DNA from: Planctomycetia bacterium
Lineage (GTDB): Bacteria; Planctomycetota; Phycisphaerae; Phycisphaerales; SM1A02
Assembly (NCBI GenBank): GCA_005776885.1
Contig: SXOD01000009.1
Location: 1-64,000 of the forward strand
Length of the DNA stretch: 64,000 nucleotides
Direction of reading: 5' to 3'
The position numbers and the translations under genes were made by a program. Below are positions 16,525-25,078 of this stretch, piece by piece. Below the pieces are notes generated by a model that was given only the letters and a program-made list of their open reading frames with translations, made no database searches and was not told the DNA's origin. Every line of letters begins with the position of its first letter. Position 1 is the stretch's first letter.

Positions 16525-17181
16525 ATGACTGATCACCCCGAACCGTTAGGCGCTTCCCAGCCCCCGTCGGAGCCCACCCAGACCGAGCTCCGTGAGCTTG
16601 AGGAAGTGCGCCAGTCCGGAAGCATCGATTCCGATCCAGCGATTGTGGCGCTGGAGTCGGTGACGGCCAACGCAGTGAGTGCCCTTGACTTGAACCAGCT
16701 GCGCACGCGGCTGGAAGGTCGCCGCGACATGGATCGGCGGGCGCTTCGGTGGGTCGGCATCATTGGAACCGTATGGACGGCGTTCGCGGTCATAGGCTGG
16801 GTGGCGGGTCGAACACACCTGAGCGGGCTTGGCTCGATTCTGCTCTCCTTGTGGCTTGGCCCGCTGCTCTGGATCGTGTTCTTCTTCATGCGCCGGAGGC
16901 GAACAATGCGTGTCGCCGAGCGCGGCGCACTGGACCTCGCCAGCGCGGCATCGCGCGTGGAGGGCAACGCCCAGTCCGAACGCACGATCCTGAAGGCGTG
17001 CTTTGCGCTCGGCATGATCGGCGCGCTGATCGGCCTGGTGTCGTTCGTAACTGAAGGTCGGCCGGCAGCTGCGATCTCCCAAGCGGTTCTGTTGTGCCTC
17101 TTGGCGATCGGCGCGCGGCGGGCATGGGGGAAGGACTTCGGGCAGGTCCTTCGTGAGTGGTCGATGATCCGCCACGCGTGA
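16525..17181 (+). CDS. Predicted four-helix membrane protein of unknown function
   Basis: From the ATG at 16525 the 218-aa product has an acidic N-terminal region (about 75 residues), then four hydrophobic segments: VGIIGTVWTAFAVIGWVAG, ILLSLWLGPLLWIVFFFM, CFALGMIGALIGLVSFV and ISQAVLLCLLAIGA. I recognise no family. Its stop lies 26 bases before the ECF sigma factor start, on the same strand, so the two are likely co-transcribed. A membrane partner encoded next to an ECF sigma factor is often a regulator, but no anti-sigma signature is visible here, so that role is only a possibility. Confidence 0.7.
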   Translation: MTDHPEPLGASQPPSEPTQTELRELEEVRQSGSIDSDPAIVALESVTANAVSALDLNQLRTRLEGRRDMDRRALRWVGIIGTVWTAFAVIGWVAGRTHLSGLGSILLSLWLGPLLWIVFFFMRRRRTMRVAERGALDLASAASRVEGNAQSERTILKACFALGMIGALIGLVSFVTEGRPAAAISQAVLLCLLAIGARRAWGKDFGQVLREWSMIRHA

Positions 17182-17207
17182 CCGCACGCCCAGGACTCCG
17201 ACAGCGC

Positions 17208-17801
17208 ATGAGCACCACGCCCGCCATCGATGTAGATGCCCTCTTCCGATCGCATGCTCGACGCGCGTTCGCGCTGGCGTTCCAGATCACTGGTTGCGCC
17301 CATCTTGCCGACGATGTGGTGCAACAGAGCTTTCTGGCTGCGCATCGGCACGCGCAGTCCTTTCGACATACGGCAACGCCATCGACATGGCTTTACCGGA
17401 TCGTCGTGCGCGATGCCGTGCGGGCGCGGACGGTTCGGGCGCGGGAGCCACGCGTGAACGACACGCTCATCCCGCGAGAGGCCGGCTGTTGCGAAGTGCC
17501 CGCGACCACGTGCCCCGCCCCAATCGATGTGCTCGCTGCGCAAGACACGGCCAACCGCATCATGCAGGCGATGGATCACCTCCCCAGCGAGCAGCGGCTC
17601 GCGCTCGTGCTCCTCCAAGTGCTGGACCTGCCCGCCCCAGACATTGCAGAGATGCCTGGCGTTCCCATTAATACCGTGTACACGCGGGCGTTTCACGCTC
17701 GGCGACGTCGCGCACCACAGCGTGGCGCCGCGAGAGCGAACACTGCACCAGCAGCTGGGGCCGGGATGACCGTGAACGAGACATCCACTTGCGCGTTTTG
17801 A
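17208..17801 (+). CDS. ECF-type RNA polymerase sigma factor
   Basis: The 197-aa product has sigma region 2 (VDALFRSHARRAFALAFQITGCAHLADDVVQQSFLAAHRH, followed by PSTWLYRIVVRDAVRAR). It also has region 4 (AMDHLPSEQRLALVLLQVLDLPAPDIAEMPGVPINTVYTRAFHARRR) with its helix-turn-helix. These are the parts that bind the -10 and -35 boxes. It is divergent from named ECF groups. The last 30 or so residues after HARRRR are translated from DNA that is antisense to the sorting tail of the converging PEP-CTERM gene (109-base overlap). That stretch is probably not functional, or the gene has been extended by loss of its own stop. The ATG at 17208 fits the domain start. Confidence 0.85.
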   Translation: MSTTPAIDVDALFRSHARRAFALAFQITGCAHLADDVVQQSFLAAHRHAQSFRHTATPSTWLYRIVVRDAVRARTVRAREPRVNDTLIPREAGCCEVPATTCPAPIDVLAAQDTANRIMQAMDHLPSEQRLALVLLQVLDLPAPDIAEMPGVPINTVYTRAFHARRRRAPQRGAARANTAPAAGAGMTVNETSTCAF

Positions 17802-18370
17802 TAGAACCCCCCGCCGTTGGCGTAGCAGTACATGTTCGCGTAGATCGACCCGATATGCGTCCCGGCTCCAAGGTTGATGATTGTGTATCCCTCGCTCAGG
17901 GTGATCCCGGCAAACTGAGCGGACCAAGATCCCTCCGCATCGAGTTCGGACACGTGGACCGACACGCCGATGGAGATGTCTTGGTCGAAATCCAACCAGA
18001 TGTTCCGTAGGGAGAATGCATTCGAGCTCGCGGCGGTCAAGAAACTCCCGGTGCCCGTGGCCACGCCTCCGGCGCGGGTCGTGATTGCAATGCCATCAGC
18101 GGTGCTCCACACGCTCGAGACTCCTTCACCGTAACTCATGCACCCATTGAACTCGTCCTGCTCAAACGAAGACTGCGACCACACGGTTCGCGAACCCGGG
18201 ATGCCCCAGACGGTTCCGCTATCGAGATCCAGTCCACCCGGGCTCTCGGCGCCCACATTGAAGTTGGCGGACGAGGTCCAACTGAAGTCGGCGTCTGCCT
18301 GTGAACAGAGAACGATGGAGGTCGCCCAAGTGAGCGCCGCGATGAATGGTCGAGTCAAGTGCGCTGGCAT
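17693..18370 (-). CDS. PEP-CTERM-like secreted protein
   Basis: This 225-aa exported protein has a signal peptide (IAALTWATSIVLCSQADA) and a C-terminal sorting tail of the PEP-CTERM type (FTVIPAPAAGAVFALAAP...RRRR: Pro-containing motif, hydrophobic helix, basic end). Such tails are processed by an exosortase, none of which lies in this window. The mature part begins DFSWTSSANFNVG and is Gly/Ser/Asn-rich and beta-like; no catalytic domain is recognised. It is the intact relative of the broken gene at 11572-12025. The stop region overlaps the converging sigma factor gene. The function is presumably at the cell surface. Confidence 0.78.
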   Translation of the reverse strand: MPAHLTRPFIAALTWATSIVLCSQADADFSWTSSANFNVGAESPGGLDLDSGTVWGIPGSRTVWSQSSFEQDEFNGCMSYGEGVSSVWSTADGIAITTRAGGVATGTGSFLTAASSNAFSLRNIWLDFDQDISIGVSVHVSELDAEGSWSAQFAGITLSEGYTIINLGAGTHIGSIYANMYCYANGGGFYQNAQVDVSFTVIPAPAAGAVFALAAPRCGARRRRA

Positions 18371-18552
18371 GGTGGGATTCCGATCTGAACCCCTTCCCAA
18401 TGCTTCCGCCTCAACCGCACCACAAAAGCGTGGCAAAGCAACACTTTTTCATTTCCACTTGCTTGATGTGGTGTGTTGGAACTGGTCGCGGCGACGAAGA
18501 GGAACGCTAGCCTCCCTACAACGTCTGGAGTCGCTGGCCAGGCGGCACGCCG

Positions 18553-21162
18553 TCACCCCTGCTTGCTTCCCGCTTCCACCGGCCGCCACCACAGCTGCAC
18601 CTCGGCTCCCGCGTCGGCCTTCTCGTGGATGGCCTCGCTGAGTTCTGCGGGCGTGCCGGGGACGAATCCCTCCATCGAGACAATCTCGCCGGTCGCCCTG
18701 TTGCCTGCAAGCCCGCCGCGTTCCGGTGAACCTGGCCCGTCGATCTCCCAGACAGCGTGAAGCCTGAGCCTCGATGTCGCCAGCTGCGCGAGGTCATCGC
18801 CGATGGCGCCATCGACCGACGCCTTTCCGTCCTCGCGCTCCAACACTCCAAGCAGGAGCAGCGGTTGGTCCTTGAGCTCCACCGTCGCCCATCGGGGCGC
18901 GTTGGACTCGTTATCCCAGCCCATCGGGATGCGGACGGTCGCACGCGCCACGCTCCCGGTCGCGCGCAGGCCGATCGGCCAGTGGACCACGGACTCGGAA
19001 GAATCCGCGGATGGCGAGCGAAGGTCCGCCTCGACCACCCTCCGCACCGCGCTGGCGAAGCCATCACGATCGACGGGGGACTCCAGCGGAATCTCGAGTC
19101 CCACACGCCGCCATCCGAGGTACGGATTCGTGAGCGAGCCACCCAAGCGGCCAGCGTCGTACCAGACCGTCGCCGCTGGTGTCGATCGCTTCTGGCCACT
19201 GCGAAGCCGGACACTTCCGTCGGCCTGCACCTCCGCGCGCGTGATGACTTGGATCCATCCGTCCGACCAGGACATCAGCGCGCCAGCCCCATCCAGGTTC
19301 TCCATCCATCCGAATCCAAGCCACGGTCGGACGACCCGGGCCTTGCCGTGGGTGAAGGGAACGCGCATCGACAGATCTGGCGTCGTCCCGGGTGATGGTT
19401 GATCGATGGACCGAGCGATGATGTTCCCGTACGCAATGGCCGGGCCAAACCACAACGCGGGCCACCGCGGGTACATCGCCCTCCGTGCGGCGTCGATGCT
19501 GTCGAGGCGCTCGATCGCAGCGAAGGAGCCCTTGAATACATCCGCCTCGGCACGCGCGCGGAACTCATGCGACACATCCGGGAGCCCCGCTGCTTTGCGC
19601 GACTCCAGGTAGCGGACGAAGCCAGATGCATCGAGTGAGACCATGAAAAGCCCAAACTCGTCAGTCGGACGATCATCCCAGTGAACATGCTGCTTGGGTG
19701 AGCTGGCCATCGCCGCCTGATACGCCTCGTCGGGATCCGGGAAACACCGCGCGAGGGCCGTCCCACCAGCGTTATCCGCACACTGCCACACCATCGATGC
19801 GTACGGCTGGGGGAATGGCCCTCGCTCGCGACGCCGCGCGGCCAGCAACTCCACCGTTTCGGCTGACAATCCAGGAACGGGCTGGGCCGCGTACTTGAGC
19901 CAGAGGTCGAAATGCCAGGGATTGGGAGTGTCGGCGAGTGCGTCCGCCTTCAATCGATGCCAGTGCTTGGCGAAGACGGCAAGGGTCTGTTCCGGCTTGC
20001 CCTGAGCCGTGTTCTGAGCAAACTCCAGGTCCATCGCCGTGAAGTCGAATCCAATGTCCACGACCCATCCCAACTCCCCCGCCGGATTCCGGCTGAAGGA
20101 CTCGAATCGCGCGAGCAGCTGCTCAAGGGCCGCGGAGGCCGCGCTGTCATCGACGCTCAGGTCGCGGGTGGAGAACGCATCCCGAAACGTGTCGGCCAGC
20201 GTCGACACCGACATGGCGTCCAGCAACTGCGGTCGCGCTCGGTGCTTGGCTGCAGCGGCCTCTTGTTCCACCGCCGCGGCAATCGCCACCAAGTCGAGCC
20301 GCCGCGCGCCCCCCTCCACGAGCCCCGCCTGCTGGAGTCGATCCACGGCAGCGGCCATCAAGACCACGAGCCCCTCGGGCGTGGCGTGAAGTCCATCGCG
20401 CTGCAGGAGCCGGGCCGAATCCCCCGCCTGATAGCTGAATCCGGCCACTTCAAGAGCAGCACCTGAGCTCACCGCATCGGCAAGCGCCGAGATGCTGAGG
20501 ATGAGCCGATTGGGCTTCTCAGCCGCCCACTTCTCGAGACGCCGGTTGACCTCTGCGCGGACGGCCTCGCCGGGCTCGTTGGACTCCTTGAGGAGTCCAC
20601 CCTGCGCCTGCTTCATCTCGGGTACATCGCCAATCACAATCGGACATTGCAATCGATCCAGTTCGGCAAGCGCCGCGTCCACAGTGTCCAGTCGCTGGGC
20701 ATCCCGCTCCGCCGCGGGGACATCCATCGGGATCGACTGGTGCACAGGCCAGAACAGCCAGTCCACCGCGATAACGACCGTCGGTCGATCCTTCGCAGCG
20801 GCGACCGCTTGCTCGCGCAAGGCCCCGAGCGGATCGATGAATGTCGCACCATCACCATAGTTGCGGGGTACCTCGTGCGCCGCCGTGACGACCGCGCTGT
20901 AGGCGATGCCCGCATCCACCGGAAGACCCGTTCCTGCACAGGCGGAGCAGCTGGTCCCGCTCGCGACATCCGCGGTCGAGAGCGTGTTGAAAGGTCGCCC
21001 CGGGGCCACGGCCGAGCCTGCGCCGGCGGTGACACTCGCGCCCAGCATTGCAGGCCTCCCGAGTACCGGGTGAGTGCATGCGCAGAGCATTGAGGTGCCA
21101 AGTGCCGCTGCAAGGGGAACGAGCGGCGCAATTCGGGACCAGATTCCGTCACGGAACTGCAT
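18553..21162 (-). CDS. Large lipoprotein with SGNH/GDSL hydrolase-like N-terminal domain
   Basis: From the ATG at 21162 the protein is 869 aa. It starts with a lipoprotein-like signal (AALGTSMLCAC). GASVTAG (about residue 41) matches SGNH block I, and RDGLHATPEG (about residue 255) matches the catalytic Asp-x-x-His block V, with RPTVVIAVDWLFWP and CPIVIGDVP between them. So residues 30-290 are probably an SGNH-fold esterase or acetylhydrolase. The remaining 570 residues are a large region I cannot assign, with Trp-rich segments near the end (AVWEIDGPGS). The ORF extends upstream to 21375 with no likely start. It is monocistronic as far as can be seen. The substrate is unknown. Confidence 0.72.
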   Translation of the reverse strand: MQFRDGIWSRIAPLVPLAAALGTSMLCACTHPVLGRPAMLGASVTAGAGSAVAPGRPFNTLSTADVASGTSCSACAGTGLPVDAGIAYSAVVTAAHEVPRNYGDGATFIDPLGALREQAVAAAKDRPTVVIAVDWLFWPVHQSIPMDVPAAERDAQRLDTVDAALAELDRLQCPIVIGDVPEMKQAQGGLLKESNEPGEAVRAEVNRRLEKWAAEKPNRLILSISALADAVSSGAALEVAGFSYQAGDSARLLQRDGLHATPEGLVVLMAAAVDRLQQAGLVEGGARRLDLVAIAAAVEQEAAAAKHRARPQLLDAMSVSTLADTFRDAFSTRDLSVDDSAASAALEQLLARFESFSRNPAGELGWVVDIGFDFTAMDLEFAQNTAQGKPEQTLAVFAKHWHRLKADALADTPNPWHFDLWLKYAAQPVPGLSAETVELLAARRRERGPFPQPYASMVWQCADNAGGTALARCFPDPDEAYQAAMASSPKQHVHWDDRPTDEFGLFMVSLDASGFVRYLESRKAAGLPDVSHEFRARAEADVFKGSFAAIERLDSIDAARRAMYPRWPALWFGPAIAYGNIIARSIDQPSPGTTPDLSMRVPFTHGKARVVRPWLGFGWMENLDGAGALMSWSDGWIQVITRAEVQADGSVRLRSGQKRSTPAATVWYDAGRLGGSLTNPYLGWRRVGLEIPLESPVDRDGFASAVRRVVEADLRSPSADSSESVVHWPIGLRATGSVARATVRIPMGWDNESNAPRWATVELKDQPLLLLGVLEREDGKASVDGAIGDDLAQLATSRLRLHAVWEIDGPGSPERGGLAGNRATGEIVSMEGFVPGTPAELSEAIHEKADAGAEVQLWWRPVEAGSKQG

Positions 21163-21220
21163 CGGCGCGAATCGTACTTGGCACCCCGGCGCGCCACGAT
21201 TACGGCAACGCTTCAGGCCG

Positions 21221-21775
21221 TCACCCAGTGATCGGCTTCGCGGAGCCGACTGCCTTCGTGCCATCGGGCTTCTCGATCTCGATCCACCACATGGCATCGG
21301 CGGGCAGCGGATCTGGCGCGATGGCGTGGGCGTCGTAGCCATCGTGCGACGGAGCGTACTCGCCCTTGCCGACATACGAGAGGGTTCGATCCGAGGAGCC
21401 GATCCACACGCGCACGATGGTCGCTCCCTTGTCGTTGTACGGCAACTTCACGACGAGGTGCCCTTCCTTGCCAGCGGCGACTGCTCCGTGCCCCTGGGCC
21501 AGATCCACGGCGATGTCGCCGATCGTCGCCGAACCGATGGAGACCTCCTCGCCGTGCGCATGGTCGTGGTCGTCGTCGGCCTCCGCGTGCGCGTGCTCGT
21601 GGTCGTCGTCGTGGTCGGCCTCGGCGTGCGTGTGACCGCTTTCGTCGTGGTCGGCTTCGGTGTGGTCATGGGCATCGGTGTTTGCAGGGTCTCCCCCCTC
21701 ACTGCAGCCTGACAAGGCGAACGCAGCAACGGCGACGAGCGGAAGGATGAGTGTGGAAGGTGATGTGAATCGCAT
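21221..21775 (-). CDS. Histidine/aspartate-rich lipoprotein, putative periplasmic metal binder
   Basis: A lipoprotein signal (VAVAAFALSGCSEGG) is followed by a 55-residue stretch built almost only of His, Asp, Glu and Ala (DAHDHTEADHDESGHTHAEA, then further DHDHAHGEE). A roughly 100-residue beta domain follows (VRVWIGSSDRTLSYVG, MWWIEIEKPDGTKAVG). The His-rich segment should bind Zn, Cu or Ni. It is the last gene of the leftward RND efflux cluster, 110 bases after the CusA-like gene. It probably buffers or delivers metal ions to the pump in the periplasm, by analogy with CusF-like partners, although it has no CusF fold signature. The ATG at 21775 is preferred over an upstream TTG. Confidence 0.78.
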   Translation of the reverse strand: MRFTSPSTLILPLVAVAAFALSGCSEGGDPANTDAHDHTEADHDESGHTHAEADHDDDHEHAHAEADDDHDHAHGEEVSIGSATIGDIAVDLAQGHGAVAAGKEGHLVVKLPYNDKGATIVRVWIGSSDRTLSYVGKGEYAPSHDGYDAHAIAPDPLPADAMWWIEIEKPDGTKAVGSAKPITG

Positions 21776-21884
21776 GGTGGGTCTCAAGCAGAAGCGGTTG
21801 GAGAAGCGGAAGGAGAAGCAAATAGAGAAGCGGGTGGAGCAGCGTGGAGTGTGGAGTGTGGGAAGGGCCGACGGGCGAGGCTCG

Positions 21885-24800
21885 TTAGCGCATCCGATGA
21901 AGCGCCGCGTATCCGGCGGGGACGACGATGAGGTTGAGAAAGGTGGAGCTGAGCAGCCCGCCCAGAATGACGACCGAGAGTGGCGCGAGGATCTCGTTGC
22001 CCGAGCGGTCGCCCTGCCAGATGATCGGGATCAGCGCGAGCGCCGCACACAGCGCCGTCATGAGGATCGGCACCAGGCGCTCCATCGAACCGCGGACGAT
22101 GGCCTCGCGCAACCCGACGCCGTCCACTTCCGTGAGGTGTCGATAGTGATTCACCAGCAGGATGCCGTTCCTCACGGCGATCCCGAAGAGGGTGATGAAC
22201 CCAACCATGCTGGCGATGGAGATGACCGGCGCGGACGACCCACCATGCCCGGACTGCGCGTGCATCCCGAACATCCCAAGCACATGGCCCACCAGGTCGG
22301 TCGACTCCGTCACGAAGATGGCCACCACGCCGCCGATCAGCGCGAGTGGGAGGTTGAGCAGCACAAGCAGCGACACGCTGATCGATCCAATCGCCAGTTG
22401 GAGCAGCAACAGGACAAGGAGGGTGACCAGCCCGCCGTAGACCAGCATCGTCCGGCTGGCGGACTGCTGTGCCTCGAACTGCCCGCCATAGTGGACGGAG
22501 TATCCGTAGCGCTGCACGATCGGATCCACGCGTTCTTTGACAGCCGCGATGAGGTCGCCAAGGTTGGCGCCGTCCGCCACATTGAGCGAAATCACCGCCC
22601 GTCGCTGCCCGCCCTCTCGCGCGATGAGGTTTGAGGCCATCTCTGGCCCGATGGTCGCAACCTCCCCCAACCGTACGATCGCACCTCCCTCGCCGCGCAG
22701 TTCCAGCCGCCTGATGTCATCCACGGAGTCTCGCTCGGACTCCACCGATCGAACCACCAGCGAGAGGCGCGTGTTCCCTTCGTTGACTTCCGCCACTCGA
22801 ACGCCCTGCACGGCCGCCTGCACCTGCAGCGCTGCGGACGCCGGAGTGAGCCCATACGCCGCCAAATCGCGAGGCCTGTACATGATCGGCATCGATTGGA
22901 TCATGACCTCCCGATTGGCCGTGATGTCTCGCGCACCGGGAATCTCCCCAAGCGCGGCATCCACTTCCTTGGCGATGATCCGCAGTTGGTCCAGGTTGTC
23001 GCCGGAGATGCTGATCGCGATCGCCGCTGGCGTGCCCGAGAGGATGTGGCTGAGGCGATGCTCGATCGGCTGGCCAATGTTGGTGGCGATGCCGGGAATG
23101 CCGGCCAAGAGACGACGCACCTCTCCGCGCACCACTTCCATGTTCGCGTCCGGCGCCAGGATCACATCCATCTCGGAGTTGCTGACCGGCTCCGCGTGCT
23201 CGTCGCGCTCTGCACGCCCGGTGCGCCGAGTGACGCTCACGATCCCCTCCACCTGGAGCAACTGCCGTTCCACCGAGGAGGCCAATCGATCTGTGGCCGC
23301 CAGCGAAGTCCCCGGTGGCGAAAACAGGAAGACGGTCATCGTCCCCTCATTGAATGATGGGAGGAACGATGTCCCGAAGGTGGACGCCAGCCAAATGGCC
23401 AGACCCGTGGCGACGCCTGCACCTATCAGGACGGTCGCTTGCCACCGCAAGGCCAGCTCGATCGCCGGCTGGTAGGCGCGCTTGAGGAGTCGGACCAAGA
23501 ACCCGTCAACTTCGGTGTGGACCCGTGCTCCGCCAGACCCAGCACCCGCACCAAGCTTCCCCAGCAACAGCCGGCACATGGCCGGCGTCACGGTGAGGGC
23601 CACCACCAAGGAGGCCATCAACGCGACCACGAACGCGATGCCCAGCGGCCGGAAGAAGCGTCCCTCGATGCCGTCCAGGAACATGAGCGGGAGGAAGACA
23701 AGGGCAATGATCACCGTCGCGAAGACCATCGCCGGGCGAATCTCGTTGCTGGCGTCGAAGATCACCTCGCGCGCCGGGCGCCGACTCTCCGTCGGGAGCG
23801 CGCCATTCTCGCGCAGCCTGCGGACGACATTCTCCACATCGATGATCGCATCATCGACCAGGCTGCCTACGGCGATGGCCAGCCCGCCCAGCGTCATCAC
23901 ATTGACCGTCTCGCCCATCCACTCCAACGCCACCAGCGCCGCGGCCAGCGAGAGCGGCAGCGCGGTGAGCGTGATGAGCGTGGTCCGCGCACTCAACAGG
24001 AACAGGAGAATGATGACCGCCACGATGATCGCGGCGTCGCGCAACGCATGCACCACATTGTCAATCGAACGCCCGATGAAGTGCGATTGACGGAAGACCT
24101 CGCGATCCACCTTGATTCCCGCAGGGATCGATTCCTGCAGCCCATCCAGCATCGAATCGATTCGCTCCGTGACGGCCAGTGTGTTCGTCCCCGGCGCCTT
24201 TTGCACCGTCAGCACGATCGCGGGGCGACCGTTGTGGTTCCCGGTGCCACGCCTGGGAGATGGGCCGACTTTGACATCAGCGACTTGCCCGATGGTGACG
24301 GGGATCCCGTTTCGGAAGGCGACGACTGCTTCCTCGATGTCTCTGGCGCTTCGGACTCGCCCTGTCTGGCGGATGGGAATCTCGTGGTGGTCCACATCCG
24401 GCAGGTAGCCAGCGCTGGCGGTGGTGTGGGATTCGCCGGCGGCGTCGATCACGTCGGCCACCGTCAATCCATGCAAGCGGAGCCGAGTCGGGTCCACCAG
24501 CACCTGGTACTCCGGAAGTTCGCCCCCGATGACGCCGACCTGTGCCACGCCCTGCACAGCCAGCAACTTCTTCCGAAGGTCAAACTCTGCGTAGGCGCGG
24601 AGATTCAAGTCGGACACCGACGCATCCGGCGAGGCCACCGCCAGCAGCATGATCTCCCCCGTGATGCTGGTGACCGGCGTCATCTCGGCGTGGGCGTCGG
24701 GAGGGAGTTCCTCGCGGATGGCATCCAATCGCTCGGACACCAGTTGCCTTGCCCGATAGACATCGGTGCCCCAGTCGAACTCGACATAGGCCACGCCAAG

Positions 24801-25067
24801 CCCGATCGCACTGGTGGCCCTCACGCGGCGAACGCCCGGAATGCCGTTGACCGCCGACTCGATTGGAATCGTGACATATTGCTCCACCTCGTCGGCCGCC
24901 AAGCCAGCCGCCTCCGTCATGATGACGACGGTGGGAGCGTTGAGCTCCGGGAAGACATCGACAGGGATGCCGGGAAGGCGCATGAGCGCCCACGCCAGCA
25001 AGGCGCAGGACACCACGACGACAAGCGCCGCATGGTCGATCGAGAACCTGATGAGCTTGGTGAGCAT
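21885..25067 (-). CDS. CusA/CzcA family heavy-metal RND efflux transporter
   Basis: This 1060-aa inner membrane proton antiporter is the motor of a tripartite metal export system. It has the RND layout: one N-terminal helix (LIRFSIDHAALVVVVSCALLAW), a large periplasmic domain, six helices, a second periplasmic domain and five more helices. PVDVFPELNAPTVVIMTEA is the HME-RND signature near the N-terminus. The helix-4 proton-relay motif reads AVGSLVDDAIIDVENV. It keeps the Asp and Glu pair but lacks the DFG of the zinc/cobalt CzcA class, so it resembles the CusA-like side of the family. The metal cannot be fixed from this alone. It is followed by a His-rich lipoprotein and preceded by the adaptor and channel genes. 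Confidence 0.92.
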   Translation of the reverse strand: MLTKLIRFSIDHAALVVVVSCALLAWALMRLPGIPVDVFPELNAPTVVIMTEAAGLAADEVEQYVTIPIESAVNGIPGVRRVRATSAIGLGVAYVEFDWGTDVYRARQLVSERLDAIREELPPDAHAEMTPVTSITGEIMLLAVASPDASVSDLNLRAYAEFDLRKKLLAVQGVAQVGVIGGELPEYQVLVDPTRLRLHGLTVADVIDAAGESHTTASAGYLPDVDHHEIPIRQTGRVRSARDIEEAVVAFRNGIPVTIGQVADVKVGPSPRRGTGNHNGRPAIVLTVQKAPGTNTLAVTERIDSMLDGLQESIPAGIKVDREVFRQSHFIGRSIDNVVHALRDAAIIVAVIILLFLLSARTTLITLTALPLSLAAALVALEWMGETVNVMTLGGLAIAVGSLVDDAIIDVENVVRRLRENGALPTESRRPAREVIFDASNEIRPAMVFATVIIALVFLPLMFLDGIEGRFFRPLGIAFVVALMASLVVALTVTPAMCRLLLGKLGAGAGSGGARVHTEVDGFLVRLLKRAYQPAIELALRWQATVLIGAGVATGLAIWLASTFGTSFLPSFNEGTMTVFLFSPPGTSLAATDRLASSVERQLLQVEGIVSVTRRTGRAERDEHAEPVSNSEMDVILAPDANMEVVRGEVRRLLAGIPGIATNIGQPIEHRLSHILSGTPAAIAISISGDNLDQLRIIAKEVDAALGEIPGARDITANREVMIQSMPIMYRPRDLAAYGLTPASAALQVQAAVQGVRVAEVNEGNTRLSLVVRSVESERDSVDDIRRLELRGEGGAIVRLGEVATIGPEMASNLIAREGGQRRAVISLNVADGANLGDLIAAVKERVDPIVQRYGYSVHYGGQFEAQQSASRTMLVYGGLVTLLVLLLLQLAIGSISVSLLVLLNLPLALIGGVVAIFVTESTDLVGHVLGMFGMHAQSGHGGSSAPVISIASMVGFITLFGIAVRNGILLVNHYRHLTEVDGVGLREAIVRGSMERLVPILMTALCAALALIPIIWQGDRSGNEILAPLSVVILGGLLSSTFLNLIVVPAGYAALHRMR

Positions 25068-25078
25068 CGCGTGTTGCC

